Shown in pieces: positions 29,011-38,940 of a DNA stretch of 64,000 bases; position 1 is the first letter of the stretch, and every line of letters begins with the position of its first letter. The position numbers and the translations under genes are program-made. The notes under the pieces were generated by a model, which worked only from the letters and a program-made list of their open reading frames with translations, was not told the origin of the DNA and ran no database searches. The DNA is from Lactococcus hircilactis (GTDB lineage: Bacteria > Bacillota > Bacilli > Lactobacillales > Streptococcaceae), in assembly GCF_009601015.1 (NCBI RefSeq), contig NZ_WITJ01000002.1, positions 1 to 64,000 on the forward strand. Reading direction: 5' to 3'.

Positions 29011-29943
29011 TTAAAATGAATAGATCCAAGTATTCTTGGCTCCCTTTTTAAGCAATTTTTGACTGATTTTAATGGCATCCTTTTCATTTTTTGCAAGGGC
29101 CACCATGACACCGCCTAAACCAGATCCGGTTAATTTTGCACCAAGTGCGCCATTAGCTAAAGCAGTTTTAACCATTGCATTAAGTCTTGGGTGAGAAACA
29201 CCTAAATGCGTCAAAATATCATGTGCTTCATTCATAACATTCCCCAATTCAGGAAGTTGATTGGACATAAGAAACTCTTTTGAAGACGCCGCAAGCAGAC
29301 CTAATTTTGAGATCTGATGCATGGTTTTTTCCTTTTCTTCGCAAATCCGCTCACGAACGATAGAAATCGCTTGACTCGTAAAACCGTGAACTCCTGTATC
29401 TCCAATCACCAAAAATCCTGAAAAATTTAGCTCAATTTGTTCCATCGGCTCATTTTTTATAAACCACAGTGGGAGCTCTGAATTAACTGTCGCAACATCA
29501 ATTCCTGATGCGCGTCCATGCGTGATGTTTTCAGAAAAATTTGCGAAATAAAGTAATTCTTTATCTGTCAGTTCACGCTCAAAAAAATCAAAAAACGCTC
29601 TTGTAATTGCTGTTGCGAGCGCCGCTGACGCACCTAATCCTCGTCCTTGCGGAATATTTGAATCAATCTCAAGAGAAAATGTTAAATCTGGAGTTTCAAA
29701 TTTTTGGAGTAATCTAATGATGAGTTGTCTCACTCCCTCAAACTCGTCTCCCATCAGTTCTAATCTTCGGCGAGATTCACTATTTTCGATGTATTGTCCA
29801 GCACTTATGGCTGAAATAGTTACGGTTGTTTTCAAAATTGTGACAGGAAGTGCAATCGCTGGCTGTCCATAAACAACAGCGTGCTCTCCAATTAAAATTA
29901 ATTTTGAATGGGCAATCCCCGTGCCCACCTTACTTGTAGTCAT
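29011..29943 (-). CDS. mvk: Mevalonate kinase
   Basis: 310 aa GHMP kinase. SKLILIGEHAVVYGQPAIA (motif 1), PQGRGLGASAALATAI (motif 2, ATP-binding) and KLTGSGLGGVMVAL (motif 3) identify mevalonate kinase rather than homoserine or galactokinase. It performs the first phosphorylation of the pathway whose later steps are encoded at 23711-26725. The gene is separated from mvaD by about 2.3 kb containing the PAP2, small-ORF and HAD genes, so it is transcribed independently. Confidence 0.94.
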   Translation of the reverse strand: MTTSKVGTGIAHSKLILIGEHAVVYGQPAIALPVTILKTTVTISAISAGQYIENSESRRRLELMGDEFEGVRQLIIRLLQKFETPDLTFSLEIDSNIPQGRGLGASAALATAITRAFFDFFERELTDKELLYFANFSENITHGRASGIDVATVNSELPLWFIKNEPMEQIELNFSGFLVIGDTGVHGFTSQAISIVRERICEEKEKTMHQISKLGLLAASSKEFLMSNQLPELGNVMNEAHDILTHLGVSHPRLNAMVKTALANGALGAKLTGSGLGGVMVALAKNEKDAIKISQKLLKKGAKNTWIYSF

Positions 29944-30091
29944 TCAGAAAAATCTCCTGTAAAGTACTCAAACGTACTGAACAATTTTATAAAATTTATG
30001 GGATAAAAGCAAGCATTATTCTTAAAAAAGAACGATTCAGTGATTTGAAAAAACGCTTTCCACTTGAATTCTACTGCTTTTTCTCGACTTT

Positions 30092-30958
30092 TTATAATTC
30101 GTGATACTCGGCGTATAATGTTTGCCTTGAGAGTTGTCGCTCTTTTGCAATTTGTTTGATGGCTGCATTTGGTTTTAAACCTGATTCGATGAGCTGTTTG
30201 ACGGCGTCAAGTGGTGTTAATTCATAAATGGTCTCATTTTCGTCATTTTGACTTTTTCCTGAAACGACAATCAAGCACTCCCCTTTGATGGCTTGGACTT
30301 TAATGGAGTCCAAAACCTCTTTAATGCTGCCTCGGCGATATTCTTCATAAATTTTTGTTAATTCACGAACTAAAGCAATTTGACGATTGCCATAAATTTC
30401 TAATATATTTTTTAAGGTATCAGCGACACGAAACGGACTTTCGTAAAAAATTTGCGTTTCAGGATAGTCCCGTTTCTGATTTAGAAATTGCTTTTGCTCA
30501 CTCGTTTTTCTTGGTAAAAAGCCATAAAAAATATGAGGTTGAGGTGCTAATCCTGAAGCAATCAGAGCTGTGATTCCAGCAGAGCTTCCAGGTAATGCGA
30601 CAACATCAATCCCCACCTTTATTGCTTCAACAACCAAATCATGTCCCGGATCTGAAATTGAAGGCATTCCAGCATCTGACACTTGTGCAATGGATTGTCC
30701 TGAAGCTAAAAATGTTAATAGTTTTGGTATTTTTTCATAAGAATTATACTCATGAAAAGACGTTTGTGGCGTTGTTATTTCAAAATAATTCAGTAGTTTT
30801 TGGGTATTTCTTGTATCTTCAGAAGCAATTAAATCGACCGTTTTTAAAAGTTCTAAAGCACGCAACGTCATATCCTGCATATTTCCAATTGGTGTTGGAA
30901 TGAGATATAATTTTCCAGATAATTTTTCGTCTTTAAATGAGCGTTGAATAATAGTCAT
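30092..30958 (-). CDS. rsmI: 16S rRNA (cytidine1402-2'-O)-methyltransferase
   Basis: 288 aa from the ATG at 30958, which overlaps the yabA stop (ATGA). [19 protein letters not shown] and [11 protein letters not shown] are the N-terminal hallmarks of the SAM-dependent tetrapyrrole-methylase fold used by RsmI. The SAM loop [11 protein letters not shown] is present. A C-terminal HTH-like segment ([19 protein letters not shown]) matches the family. It modifies C1402 in the decoding site. Last gene of the tmk-holB-ricT-yabA-rsmI operon. Confidence 0.95.
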   Translation of the reverse strand: MTIIQRSFKDEKLSGKLYLIPTPIGNMQDMTLRALELLKTVDLIASEDTRNTQKLLNYFEITTPQTSFHEYNSYEKIPKLLTFLASGQSIAQVSDAGMPSISDPGHDLVVEAIKVGIDVVALPGSSAGITALIASGLAPQPHIFYGFLPRKTSEQKQFLNQKRDYPETQIFYESPFRVADTLKNILEIYGNRQIALVRELTKIYEEYRRGSIKEVLDSIKVQAIKGECLIVVSGKSQNDENETIYELTPLDAVKQLIESGLKPNAAIKQIAKERQLSRQTLYAEYHEL

Positions 30959-31281
30959 CGGTAAAGTAACTCCAAACAGTCTAAGCAAGATTCGCCTTCA
31001 TCCAGTCGTTCAGCATAGTGCAAGTGGCACACATGAAAACCTTCGTTAAAAATGTTAATCAAAGTTGGATTAGGTTCATCTGAACTTGTTTTTTCTTTTA
31101 TTTCATGTTTTTCAAGTTCCGCCAAATGCTCGCGAACTTTTTCTAATTCCATTCTTAATGTTGCATTTTCTTTTTGAGCGTCCTCTAGGTTTTGGCGAAT
31201 GGAAGTCACTTGATTGAGTGTGGCATTGAGTGCTTCTTCTAGTGTATTGAGCTGCTCCAACATTTCTTTTTTATCAGCCAT
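30955..31281 (-). CDS. yabA: DNA replication initiation control protein YabA
   Basis: 108 aa from the ATG at 31281 (AAAGGAAGTC upstream); a longer reading to 31329 would be unsupported. The N-terminal coiled coil (about residues 1-65) is for tetramerisation. The C-terminal zinc module [20 protein letters not shown] binds DnaA and DnaN in homologues. It negatively controls initiation. It overlaps ricT by 8 bp and rsmI by 4 bp. Confidence 0.92.
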   Translation of the reverse strand: MADKKEMLEQLNTLEEALNATLNQVTSIRQNLEDAQKENATLRMELEKVREHLAELEKHEIKEKTSSDEPNPTLINIFNEGFHVCHLHYAERLDEGESCLDCLELLYR

Positions 31282-32056
31282 GACTTCCTTTCCATTGCGT
31301 GATGTCGTAGTCTTTGATGGTTTCTTCAAACCTTACTTTGATTTGATTTTTCAGAATGTTCATTCCAATCACGCGTCCCTTGCCGTCTTGTGTGGTTATT
31401 GTTTCACCAAAATCTGGGAAGTTTTTCTGTGCCTCTTTATAAAAATCATCTTCGTAAGTTAAGCAACACATCAATCGCCCACACATGCCATTTAATTTAC
31501 TTTGTTTGAGTGATAGTGCTTGATTTTTTGCCATTTTGATGGAGACGTTAGGAAAATCATAAATGAATTCAGAGCAACATAAAGGGCGTCCACAGGGACC
31601 AATTCCGCCATACACTTTTGCTGCATCGCGTGGACCAATCTGTCGAAGCTCGATTCTTGAGTGAAAATTCGTTGCGAGTGCTTTTAAGAGTTCTCTAAAA
31701 TCGACACGTTTATCTGCTGTAAAGGCGATAAAAATTTGACTTTTTTCAAAATTAAAGGCCACATCAATGATTTTCATTTCCAATTGTGCTTGTTGGACCA
31801 GTTCGCGGACTCTGACTTTTGCCGATTGATTTTCTAATTCTAGTGCTGAAATTTTTTCTAAATCTTGCACCGTTGCTTTTCTGACCACTTCACTCTCGGT
31901 TAAAACCGCAGCATTATCTGGACTCACACGTAATGCTGTGCCATAGTTTAATCCTTTATCTGTCGTAAAAAGAATGGTCTCTTTAGGGACGATAGGTATG
32001 GTCGTGTGCGCAAAGAGAGTCGTCTCTCCATGAGAAAATTTTATTTCAACAATCAT
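31274..32056 (-). CDS. ricT: PSP1 domain protein RicT (YaaT)
   Basis: 260 aa. The PSP1 C-terminal domain carries the cysteine-rich [15 protein letters not shown] and [15 protein letters not shown] motifs, which bind an Fe-S cluster in the B. subtilis RicAFT complex. That complex stimulates RNase Y-dependent mRNA maturation. The stop of holB is adjacent (32057). Conserved synteny tmk-holB-ricT-yabA-rsmI supports the call. Confidence 0.92.
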   Translation of the reverse strand: MIVEIKFSHGETTLFAHTTIPIVPKETILFTTDKGLNYGTALRVSPDNAAVLTESEVVRKATVQDLEKISALELENQSAKVRVRELVQQAQLEMKIIDVAFNFEKSQIFIAFTADKRVDFRELLKALATNFHSRIELRQIGPRDAAKVYGGIGPCGRPLCCSEFIYDFPNVSIKMAKNQALSLKQSKLNGMCGRLMCCLTYEDDFYKEAQKNFPDFGETITTQDGKGRVIGMNILKNQIKVRFEETIKDYDITQWKGSHG

Positions 32057-32929
32057 CTAATCTTTCTCGCTTTCTAAAACAATATAGTTTAAACAAGATT
32101 CAAAACGGACATTGTGCTGCCACATTGTTGTGGCTTCAAAAGTTTTTTCGATTTTTTTTGTCCATTTTTCTTGATAAAAAAGCTGAATCAACAAATCAAA
32201 CAGCACTTGTTGGCGTGCTTTATCATCAAAAGTTTCTGTCAGTGCTGACAGATATAAAAAAGCATCGTCAGGGTCACTTTTCATTAATTTTACGAACTGA
32301 AAACACTTGTTGAGTCCTTCAGAAAACCAGCTCGTCTGTGCCATTTTTATTGCATCATCAATCGAATCTGTCAGCTGACACAAAAGTTCTGCTTGTGTTG
32401 GTAAAATTCCATTTTGCTCCAAAACTGACTTAAAATAAGGCGTTTGTTTGGGGAATTTGATGACTTGCGTTCGTGATAAAATCGTGGGTAAAATTAAATT
32501 TTCATTTTGAGTCAGTAAAAAAATATAACTGTCCCGCTCAGGTTCCTCAATGGATTTCAATAGTGCATTAGCAGCGTTAGGATGCATTTTATCCGCCTCC
32601 TGAATAATGATGACCTTGCGGTTACTTTCATATCCAGATTCGCTAAATACCTCTGTGAGTGCTTTGATTTGTGCTGTTTTGATCATCATTCCATCAGGAG
32701 ATATCAGATGCAAATCAGCGTATTCTCCTTTTGCAATCAAGCGACAAGCCCGACATTTCAAGCACGGAAGCACACCTGGTGTTTCACAAAAAATCGCTTG
32801 ACTAAGCCAAATGGCTAGCTCAAAGTTTCCAAACCCACCTGAAAATAGATAAGCATGGCTGAGTTTTTTGCTGGACAAAATCTTTGAAAATTCTTGGACT
32901 AATTGAGGTTGAATTTCAGCGATTTCCAT
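32057..32929 (-). CDS. holB: DNA polymerase III subunit delta'
   Basis: 290 aa clamp-loader subunit. HAYLFSGGFGNFELA replaces a functional Walker A (no GKT), normal for delta'. The zinc module CETPGVLPCLKCRACR is present. KSIEEPERDSYIFLLTQNEN and the sensor LSRTQV follow; the usual SRC is SRT here. It lies between tmk and ricT. It contains a palindrome variant (32238-32249) and a shortened one (32370-32379). Confidence 0.93.
   Translation of the reverse strand: MEIAEIQPQLVQEFSKILSSKKLSHAYLFSGGFGNFELAIWLSQAIFCETPGVLPCLKCRACRLIAKGEYADLHLISPDGMMIKTAQIKALTEVFSESGYESNRKVIIIQEADKMHPNAANALLKSIEEPERDSYIFLLTQNENLILPTILSRTQVIKFPKQTPYFKSVLEQNGILPTQAELLCQLTDSIDDAIKMAQTSWFSEGLNKCFQFVKLMKSDPDDAFLYLSALTETFDDKARQQVLFDLLIQLFYQEKWTKKIEKTFEATTMWQHNVRFESCLNYIVLESEKD
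32238..32249. repeat. Dispersed palindrome variant (centre TG) in holB
   Basis: GTCAGTGCTGAC; a contracted form GTCAGCTGAC follows at 32370-32379. Confidence 0.65.
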
Positions 32930-32949
32930 GATACTCCTCTTTTTTTATT

Positions 32950-33588
32950 TCATTTGGACAAACCAAAAAATCTGTCAGTAATGACAGCCAAACTGTCAGT
33001 AATGACATTTTCTAAGGGTTTACTCGCATCGATTGTGACAAAGCGATCAGGTTCTTTTTTGACAATTTCAAGATATCCTTTACGTACTTTTTGGTGCATC
33101 TCAGCCTGCTCTAAATCCAGACGATTCATCTCGTTTGAACGATATTTCCGAATCCGCTCAAGTGCGACATCCGTGTCAATGTCAAAATAAAGCGTCAAAT
33201 CAGGTTTTAGCCCATCTGTTGCGAACTGATTGAGCCAACTTACAGCCGCTACTCCTAAATCACGTCCAAATCCTTGATAAGCGACTGACGAATCAATAAA
33301 ACGATCTACAATGACCATTTTCCCTGCTTCTAGTGCAGGAATGATTTTGGATTGCAAATGCAAGCGCCGTGCTGCTACAAAAAGAAGCAACTCTGTTTTT
33401 GCATCGATTTCTTTATGTTCAGGATTCAAAATAATCTGACGAATTTCTTCTGCAACTCGATTACCACCTGGTTCACGTGTTGATACAATCTCGCGATTCA
33501 ATTTTTCTAATTTTGGGAGCATGGCTTCTAAAACACTCGTTTTACCAGCACCATCTGGTCCCTCCAGGGAGATAAATATTCCGTTCAT
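32950..33588 (-). CDS. tmk: Thymidylate kinase
   Basis: 212 aa from the ATG at 33588. [19 protein letters not shown] is the P-loop. The DRF motif in [15 protein letters not shown] and the LID region match dTMP kinase. It makes dTDP. Homologues start at the equivalent MNG/MxG, so the longer reading to 33624 is rejected. The gene heads the operon and looks leaderless: TGATATAAT ends 7 nt before the ATG and no Shine-Dalgarno is present. Two palindrome variants lie at its 3' end (32974-33006). Confidence 0.95.
   Translation of the reverse strand: MNGIFISLEGPDGAGKTSVLEAMLPKLEKLNREIVSTREPGGNRVAEEIRQIILNPEHKEIDAKTELLLFVAARRLHLQSKIIPALEAGKMVIVDRFIDSSVAYQGFGRDLGVAAVSWLNQFATDGLKPDLTLYFDIDTDVALERIRKYRSNEMNRLDLEQAEMHQKVRKGYLEIVKKEPDRFVTIDASKPLENVITDSLAVITDRFFGLSK
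32974..33006. repeat. Pair of asymmetric dispersed-palindrome variants, 21 bp apart
   Basis: GTCAGTAATGAC at 32974-32985 and 32995-33006 in the last codons of tmk. They encode a duplicated (V/L)ITD(R/S) peptide motif. Confidence 0.7.
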
Positions 33589-33595
33589 AGTTATT

Positions 33596-33604
33596 ATTAT
33601 ATCA
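33596..33604 (-). promoter_or_regulatory. tmk extended -10 promoter (leaderless)
   Basis: TGATATAAT on the minus strand, seven bases (AATAACT) before the tmk ATG. Confidence 0.6.
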
Positions 33605-33748
33605 AAAAACCTTATTTTTAACACGTTCCATCATTGAAAATGCGCTCATTTTCGTGCATCCTTCCCTTATCGAATGAAATAAAGAATCCATCATCTGTTC
33701 TTTTTATTTCTCATGTATCGTAAATTTTCTAAAATATTACATCAAGAT

Positions 33749-33777
33749 TTGAAAAATACTTTTAAAAAGAGTATAAT
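33749..33777 (+). promoter_or_regulatory. vicR (walR) promoter
   Basis: TTGAAA (33749-33754), 17-bp spacer, TATAAT (33772-33777); vicR ATG at 33812. Confidence 0.75.
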
Positions 33778-33811
33778 AGTTTTAGTTTAAGTTATTTTGA
33801 AAGGAATCCCT

Positions 33812-34513
33812 ATGAAAAAGATTCTTGTTGTTGATGATGAAAAGCCCATCTCAGATATTGTAAAATTCAACCTCAGTAAAGAAGGTTTTGAAGTGGTCAC
33901 TGCTTTTGACGGAGAAGCGGCCCTTGAATCTTTTAAAAATGAGCATCCTGATTTGATTTTACTGGATTTGATGCTTCCAAAAATCGATGGACTTGATGTT
34001 GCTCGGGAAATCAGAAAAACTTCTGAAGTTCCTATTATCATGGTTTCAGCCAAAGATAGCGAATTTGACAAGGTGATTGGTCTTGAGCTTGGAGCTGACG
34101 ATTATGTCACAAAACCCTTCTCAAATCGTGAACTTTTAGCCCGAATTAAAGCAAATCTCAGACGCGTTACACCTTCTGCAAATGAGGTTCCTGAAGTGGG
34201 AAAAAAAGAATTAACAATTGGCAACTTGCGCATTAATCCGACCCACTATGCTGCTTACAAGTATGAAAAACAATTAGATTTGACACATCGTGAGTTTGAG
34301 TTATTATATTATTTGGCTCAACACATTGGTGAGGTCATCACACGTGAGAATCTCCTTGAAACGGTTTGGGGATATGACTATTTTGGGGATGTTCGTACAG
34401 TTGACGTTACCGTGCGTCGCTTACGTGAAAAAGTAGAAGATACCCCAAGTCGTCCGCAATACGTTTCAACACGTCGTGGTGTCGGATACTATATGAGCAG
34501 TCCGCATGAATAA
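33812..34513 (+). CDS. vicR: Response regulator VicR/WalR
   Basis: 233 aa from the ATG behind AAAGGAATCCCT. Receiver domain (about residues 1-120) with DD acidic pair (VVDDEK), phosphoacceptor Asp in [13 protein letters not shown] and Lys in DYVTKPF. An OmpR-type winged helix follows (about 135-230; [13 protein letters not shown]). It controls cell-wall metabolism genes and is essential in relatives. It overlaps vicK by 8 bp, the first of three coupled genes. Confidence 0.95.
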   Translation: MKKILVVDDEKPISDIVKFNLSKEGFEVVTAFDGEAALESFKNEHPDLILLDLMLPKIDGLDVAREIRKTSEVPIIMVSAKDSEFDKVIGLELGADDYVTKPFSNRELLARIKANLRRVTPSANEVPEVGKKELTIGNLRINPTHYAAYKYEKQLDLTHREFELLYYLAQHIGEVITRENLLETVWGYDYFGDVRTVDVTVRRLREKVEDTPSRPQYVSTRRGVGYYMSSPHE

Positions 34514-35942
34514 GTTTGTTCATTCATTACTTTTTAGAGGAGTAGTTGCCCATCTACTTCTTTTTGTGTTCTTATTCATTAAAGATCTTGATTTTTTCTG
34601 TGCCAATATTTATGATTTTCTCATTTATTACTTCACTTCTTTAATTATCCTCATTCTTGTACTTGGGCAACCTTCAAGAACATTAAGTCGCATTTCAGAT
34701 CAGCTGGATCATTTGATTGAAAGTGATGTTTCTGAAAATGGGGAGCTTTCAAATCTCTCTGACAAAGTCAAGATTCTAGGAAAGAGCATTTCCATTTCCA
34801 GAAATAATTTGGAAAGTCAACGCAATCAACTCGATAGTATTTTAACCTACATGGTTGACGGAGTCATTGCGACGGATCGTCAGGGAAATGTCATCCTCGC
34901 AAACACTGCAGCTCAAAATTACCTCAATCAGTCCGCTCAAGATCTTTTGGACCATCCCATCACAAAAGTTTTAAATATTTCTCATGAATATTCCTTTTAT
35001 GATTTATTAGAAAAAGAACCTGAACTTGTCATTGATACTACAAATCATCTCGGTAAACCCATTTTTTTGCGCGTGAAGTTTGTTTTGTTTCGTCGAGAAT
35101 CTGGTTTCATCGCAGGAATTGTTGCGGTTTTAAATGATAAAACTGAGCAAGAAAAACTGGAACAAGAACAAAAGCAATTCGTATCAAATGTTTCACATGA
35201 ATTACGTACTCCACTCACTTCCGTAAAAGCTTATTTAGAAGCCCTTGAAGATGGAGCGATTCATGATCCTGAAGTTGCACATTCATTTATCCATGTGAGT
35301 TTAAATGAAACCAATCGGATGATTCGTATGATTTCAGATTTATTGACCCTCTCGCGCATTGATCAAAAAAAATTACCTCTCAATAAAGAGGTGGTCAATT
35401 TTGTTGATTTTTTGAGATTTCAAGTGGGCCGTTTGGCGCAACTTGCTGATGCAGATCCTTTGAATAATTTCACAGGAAAATTTCACTTTGTTGTTGATTT
35501 TCCTAAAGGTCCGATTTGGTTGGAGATTGATCCTGATAAAATCACTCAGGTCATTGATAATATTATCGGAAATGCACTGAAATATTCTCCAGATGGCGGT
35601 GAAATCCGTGTGACACTCGTCGTTAAGCCTTCTAAAGTCCTCTTAACGATTTCTGATCAGGGAATGGGAATTTCAAAAAGCGATCTTGCCAATGTGTTTA
35701 AACGCTTTTATCGTGTGGATCAAGCACGAAACTCCCAAACAGGAGGAACTGGACTTGGACTATCTATTGTAAAAAATATAATTACGCTTCATGGAGGCTC
35801 CATTGACGCGCAATCTCAAGGAATTGGAAAGGGAACAAGTTTTATTATCTGTTTGCCATATACTGACCAGCTGTCTGATTATAATAATAATCAGGAATGG
35901 GATGCAACATTTGATAGTGAATTTGATGAAGTAAATGAGTGA
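34506..35942 (+). CDS. vicK: Sensor histidine kinase VicK/WalK
   Basis: 478 aa. N-terminal hydrophobic stretch (about residues 8-54) with very little extracellular sequence, as in streptococcal VicK. A linker/HAMP-like coiled region, a PAS domain (about 105-210), HisKA with [20 protein letters not shown] (phospho-His about residue 230) and HATPase_c with N-box [13 protein letters not shown]1 DQGMGIS and G2 [11 protein letters not shown] follow. It phosphorylates VicR. It lacks the large extracytoplasmic loop of Bacillus WalK. The 3' end overlaps vicX by 8 bp. Confidence 0.95.
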   Translation: MNKFVHSLLFRGVVAHLLLFVFLFIKDLDFFCANIYDFLIYYFTSLIILILVLGQPSRTLSRISDQLDHLIESDVSENGELSNLSDKVKILGKSISISRNNLESQRNQLDSILTYMVDGVIATDRQGNVILANTAAQNYLNQSAQDLLDHPITKVLNISHEYSFYDLLEKEPELVIDTTNHLGKPIFLRVKFVLFRRESGFIAGIVAVLNDKTEQEKLEQEQKQFVSNVSHELRTPLTSVKAYLEALEDGAIHDPEVAHSFIHVSLNETNRMIRMISDLLTLSRIDQKKLPLNKEVVNFVDFLRFQVGRLAQLADADPLNNFTGKFHFVVDFPKGPIWLEIDPDKITQVIDNIIGNALKYSPDGGEIRVTLVVKPSKVLLTISDQGMGISKSDLANVFKRFYRVDQARNSQTGGTGLGLSIVKNIITLHGGSIDAQSQGIGKGTSFIICLPYTDQLSDYNNNQEWDATFDSEFDEVNE

Positions 35943-36747
35943 AAATAAGGGCTTTAAATATTCAATTTTAGCATCTGGATCAACAGGAAATTCCTTTTAT
36001 CTGGAAACACCAGAAAAAAAGATCATTGTTGATGCAGGCTTATCTGGAAAAAAAATCGAGACGTTGATGGGTGAAATTGGACGCGACATACACGATGTGG
36101 ACACGCTTTTAATCACACATGAACATAGTGATCACATCAAAGGAATGGGCGTTCTTGCACGGAAATACGGAATGGACGTTTACGCAAACGAGCAAACGTG
36201 GGAAGAAATTGAGCGCAAAAATATGGTCGGAAAAATTGATCCGCTTCAAAAACATATTTTTGAGATGGGAAAAATGCTCACTTTTGGTGATATTGATATC
36301 GAAAGTTTTGGTGTAAGTCATGATGCTGTTGCTCCACAGTTTTATCGATTTATGAAAGACAACAAATCATTTGTCTTATTAACAGATACTGGGTATGTGA
36401 GTGATCGGATGCGGGGCATTATTGAAAATGCTGATGGTTATTTGATGGAGAGTAATCACGAGGTCGAGATGCTACGTAATGGCCCTTACCCTTGGAGCAC
36501 AAAGCAGCGCATTTTGAGTGATCAGGGACATTTATCCAATGAGGACGGTGCAGCAGCTGCGTTGAATGTTTTAGGCAATAAAACCAAACGAATCTTTCTT
36601 GGGCATTTGAGTCTGCATAATAACATCAAAGAATTGGCACATTTGACGATGGACGGCTATTTACAGCAACACGACGTCGATACTAAACGTGAGGTTCATG
36701 TCATTGACACAAGTCACGAACACGCAAGCAAACTCTATGATATTTAA
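35935..36747 (+). CDS. vicX: MBL-fold hydrolase VicX/WalJ
   Basis: 270 aa metallo-beta-lactamase fold. THEHSDHIKGMG is the HxHxDH metal motif. Additional ligands are in LLTDTGYVSD and FLGHLSLHNN. It is the third gene of the vicRKX operon. Homologues affect DNA-end processing or cell-division timing; substrate unknown. It ends at a bidirectional terminator. Confidence 0.93.
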   Translation: MSENKGFKYSILASGSTGNSFYLETPEKKIIVDAGLSGKKIETLMGEIGRDIHDVDTLLITHEHSDHIKGMGVLARKYGMDVYANEQTWEEIERKNMVGKIDPLQKHIFEMGKMLTFGDIDIESFGVSHDAVAPQFYRFMKDNKSFVLLTDTGYVSDRMRGIIENADGYLMESNHEVEMLRNGPYPWSTKQRILSDQGHLSNEDGAAAALNVLGNKTKRIFLGHLSLHNNIKELAHLTMDGYLQQHDVDTKREVHVIDTSHEHASKLYDI

Positions 36748-36776
36748 AAAAACTTATCTTTTGGGATAAGTTTTTT
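36746..36776. terminator. Bidirectional terminator, vicRKX / antiporter
   Basis: AAAAAACTTATC-TTTTG-GGATAAGTTTTTT stem. It overlaps the last codons of the convergent antiporter gene. Confidence 0.8.
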
Positions 36777-37905
36777 CATTCGTTTTTTTGATGGCCCATT
36801 TGATGACAAAAGGAGCAAGAAAGGTCGCTAACATGATCACAATCACAAGCTCAGAATACGTTTTGTCAGTAATGACAGCACTAGTCAAGCCGATTTGTGC
36901 AACAATCAAAGCCATTTCTCCTCTTGAAATCATTCCCGCTCCGATGAGCAAACTCTCCTCATGCGTCAAATGAGAAATTTTTCCTGCACCATAAGCTGGA
37001 ATTATTTTTGTCAGTACTGACAGAATTGTAAAAAAGAAAATCAAGAGCGCTTGATCAATAAAATGATTAAAATGGACCGAAAGCGCAATTGAAATAAAGA
37101 AAATCGGGATAAAAACAACGTAAGCAATTGCAGCTGTGTTTTGCTTGATGACACTTCTTACTTCTGTTTGACTGATGGCTACTCCCGCAAAAAAGCTCCC
37201 AATCACCGCCGACATTCCCACAGCATTGGCAAAAAGACTTAACCCCAAGCAAATCAAGAGCGCAACGGCCGTATTTTTAGCATAAACAGGAATTTTTTCC
37301 ACCGTTTTCCAAATTTTTGGGATTAACTTGTGGACAAAAAAGAGGAAAACAAAGAATAATAATTCTAAAATGATCTGAAATAAAAAGTTATCCCCACCAT
37401 TTTTTACACTCGAAAAAATTGAGAAGAGAAAAACGGCTAAAATATCATCCACAACCGCTGCACCAAGGATAATCGCGCCAGCTCTTGTGGATAAAACTCC
37501 GTACTCTTGAAGCACCTCAACGGTAATGGACACCGAAGTTGCTGAAAAAACAATCCCATAAAATAGACTTGTGGAAACTCCTTTTCCAAGAACGAAAGCA
37601 GAGCCAAAAAAGCAGAGCAGTGGAAAAATCACGCCCAACACCGCAACAAGCATTGATGCTTTAAAATTTTTCTTTAAAATCGCTAAATCACTCTCTAATC
37701 CTGCAAGAAACATCAAGAGAATCACACCAATTTCTGACATGACTGAAATGACTTCACCATTATGAATCCAGCCAGAAACAGCTGGTCCTAAAAGAATCCC
37801 AACTAACATTTGTCCAATCACAGCAGGAATTTTTATCCTGCGTGAAAAAATCGTAGCTACGACTGATGCCAAAAGCATCAATGTGATTTGAAAAATATCC
37901 GTCAT
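36754..37905 (-). CDS. Kef/NapA-type cation:proton antiporter (CPA2)
   Basis: 383 aa with about 12 membrane helices. GQMLVGILLGPAVSGW, FLAGLE(S/T)D and the GAAVVDDILAVFLFS block contain the conserved Asp-Asp of CPA2 Na+(K+)/H+ antiporters. There is no C-terminal RCK/TrkA-N domain, so it is NapA-like. It probably exports Na+ or K+ in exchange for protons. The start is predicted leaderless (TGATATAAT, then six bases, then ATG). Two palindromes lie in the gene (36865-36876 and 37010-37021). Confidence 0.88.
   Translation of the reverse strand: MTDIFQITLMLLASVVATIFSRRIKIPAVIGQMLVGILLGPAVSGWIHNGEVISVMSEIGVILLMFLAGLESDLAILKKNFKASMLVAVLGVIFPLLCFFGSAFVLGKGVSTSLFYGIVFSATSVSITVEVLQEYGVLSTRAGAIILGAAVVDDILAVFLFSIFSSVKNGGDNFLFQIILELLFFVFLFFVHKLIPKIWKTVEKIPVYAKNTAVALLICLGLSLFANAVGMSAVIGSFFAGVAISQTEVRSVIKQNTAAIAYVVFIPIFFISIALSVHFNHFIDQALLIFFFTILSVLTKIIPAYGAGKISHLTHEESLLIGAGMISRGEMALIVAQIGLTSAVITDKTYSELVIVIMLATFLAPFVIKWAIKKTNEKTYPKR
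36865..37021. repeat. Two dispersed palindromes in the antiporter gene
   Basis: Variant GTCAGTAATGAC (36865-36876) and exact GTCAGTACTGAC (37010-37021). Confidence 0.75.
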
Positions 37906-37911
37906 CTTTTA

Positions 37912-37920
37912 ATTATATCA
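37912..37920 (-). promoter_or_regulatory. Antiporter extended -10 promoter (leaderless)
   Basis: TGATATAAT on the minus strand, six bases (TAAAAG) before the ATG at 37905. Confidence 0.55.
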
Positions 37921-37950
37921 AATCACTTAAAAAATAACCATTCCCATTCA

Positions 37951-38859
37951 TCAGATCAAAAGAACAATCGCACTCATCAACGTAAGTGAAATAAACATCG
38001 AAAGACTGCTCGCAAACCCCGCTTGCCCTTCATCAACACCAAATTGAGTGGCTTGTATTGTCGTCAAAAATGAAATCGGAGTGTATAAAATGAGCATCAA
38101 AACCAATTTGATTTGGTGTTCAAATGGAAAGATAAAATAAACAAGTCCAACGAGAAAAGTAGCTAAAAGATAACGATAAGCTAAAACACGTCCTAAAACT
38201 GCAAGTCCATCCTTCTTAAATGTGATTTGCATGAAAAGTCCGATCATAAATAATGAGAGAAATGAATTCGCTTTTGAAACAAATGAGAATGGCATTAAAT
38301 AAACTGTCGGAATTTTAATCTTTAAAAGTGCTAAAATAAACATGAACAAATAAACGATAAACGGTGGACTTTTGATCAAGATTCTTAATGGATCACGTAA
38401 ATCAAAACCGTGTTTTTTCTGATGTGAAGCGGTTTCGACAATGGCTTGCGTTGTTCCTGCAACCATAAAAGAATTTCCAATATCAAACATCGCAATAAAT
38501 GGAATGACCTGTGGAAAAAGTCCGGATACAAATGGAATCGCAAAATTTCCTAAATTGTATCCTCCAATATTGAACATATAAAAGCCACGCTCAATTGTAG
38601 ATTTATTTTTTCCTAATAAATAACCCATAAAAATAAGAAATACATTAAAAATTAATCCTAAACTCATGAGTACCAAAACTGTGCTTGTAATTTTAAAGCC
38701 ATTTATTCCAACAATGATCGTCGCAGGCAATGTTGCAGAAATGATGATTTTTGAAACCCGTTCTCCATCTGTTTGCCGCAATACTCCCATCTTTTTGAGA
38801 AAGAATGCCAATAAAATTGTCAATAAAAAACTGACGGCATTTAAAATAATTTCTGTCAT
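37951..38859 (-). CDS. AEC (auxin efflux carrier) family transporter
   Basis: 302 aa from the ATG at 38859; a GTG three codons upstream (38868) is an alternative. About ten hydrophobic helices in two inverted halves, and FNIGGYNLGNFAIPFV is the conserved first-half motif. Bacterial members export or take up dicarboxylates such as malate; the substrate is unassigned. The preferred ATG lies inside a palindrome variant (38855-38866), and a second near-copy is 41 bp upstream. Confidence 0.84.
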   Translation of the reverse strand: MTEIILNAVSFLLTILLAFFLKKMGVLRQTDGERVSKIIISATLPATIIVGINGFKITSTVLVLMSLGLIFNVFLIFMGYLLGKNKSTIERGFYMFNIGGYNLGNFAIPFVSGLFPQVIPFIAMFDIGNSFMVAGTTQAIVETASHQKKHGFDLRDPLRILIKSPPFIVYLFMFILALLKIKIPTVYLMPFSFVSKANSFLSLFMIGLFMQITFKKDGLAVLGRVLAYRYLLATFLVGLVYFIFPFEHQIKLVLMLILYTPISFLTTIQATQFGVDEGQAGFASSLSMFISLTLMSAIVLLI

Positions 38860-38907
38860 TACTGACACTTTCTAATCTTTTGTGAATAAAAATCCATCAG
38901 TACTGAC
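38855..38907. repeat. Pair of dispersed-palindrome variants 41 bp apart at the AEC start
   Basis: GTCATTACTGAC (38855-38866, containing the start codon of the AEC gene) and ATCAGTACTGAC (38896-38907, one mismatch from the core). The spacing equals that of the pair at 3328/3369. Confidence 0.7.
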
Positions 38908-38940
38908 AGATTTTATTATATTTTTCTTTTATTCTTATGA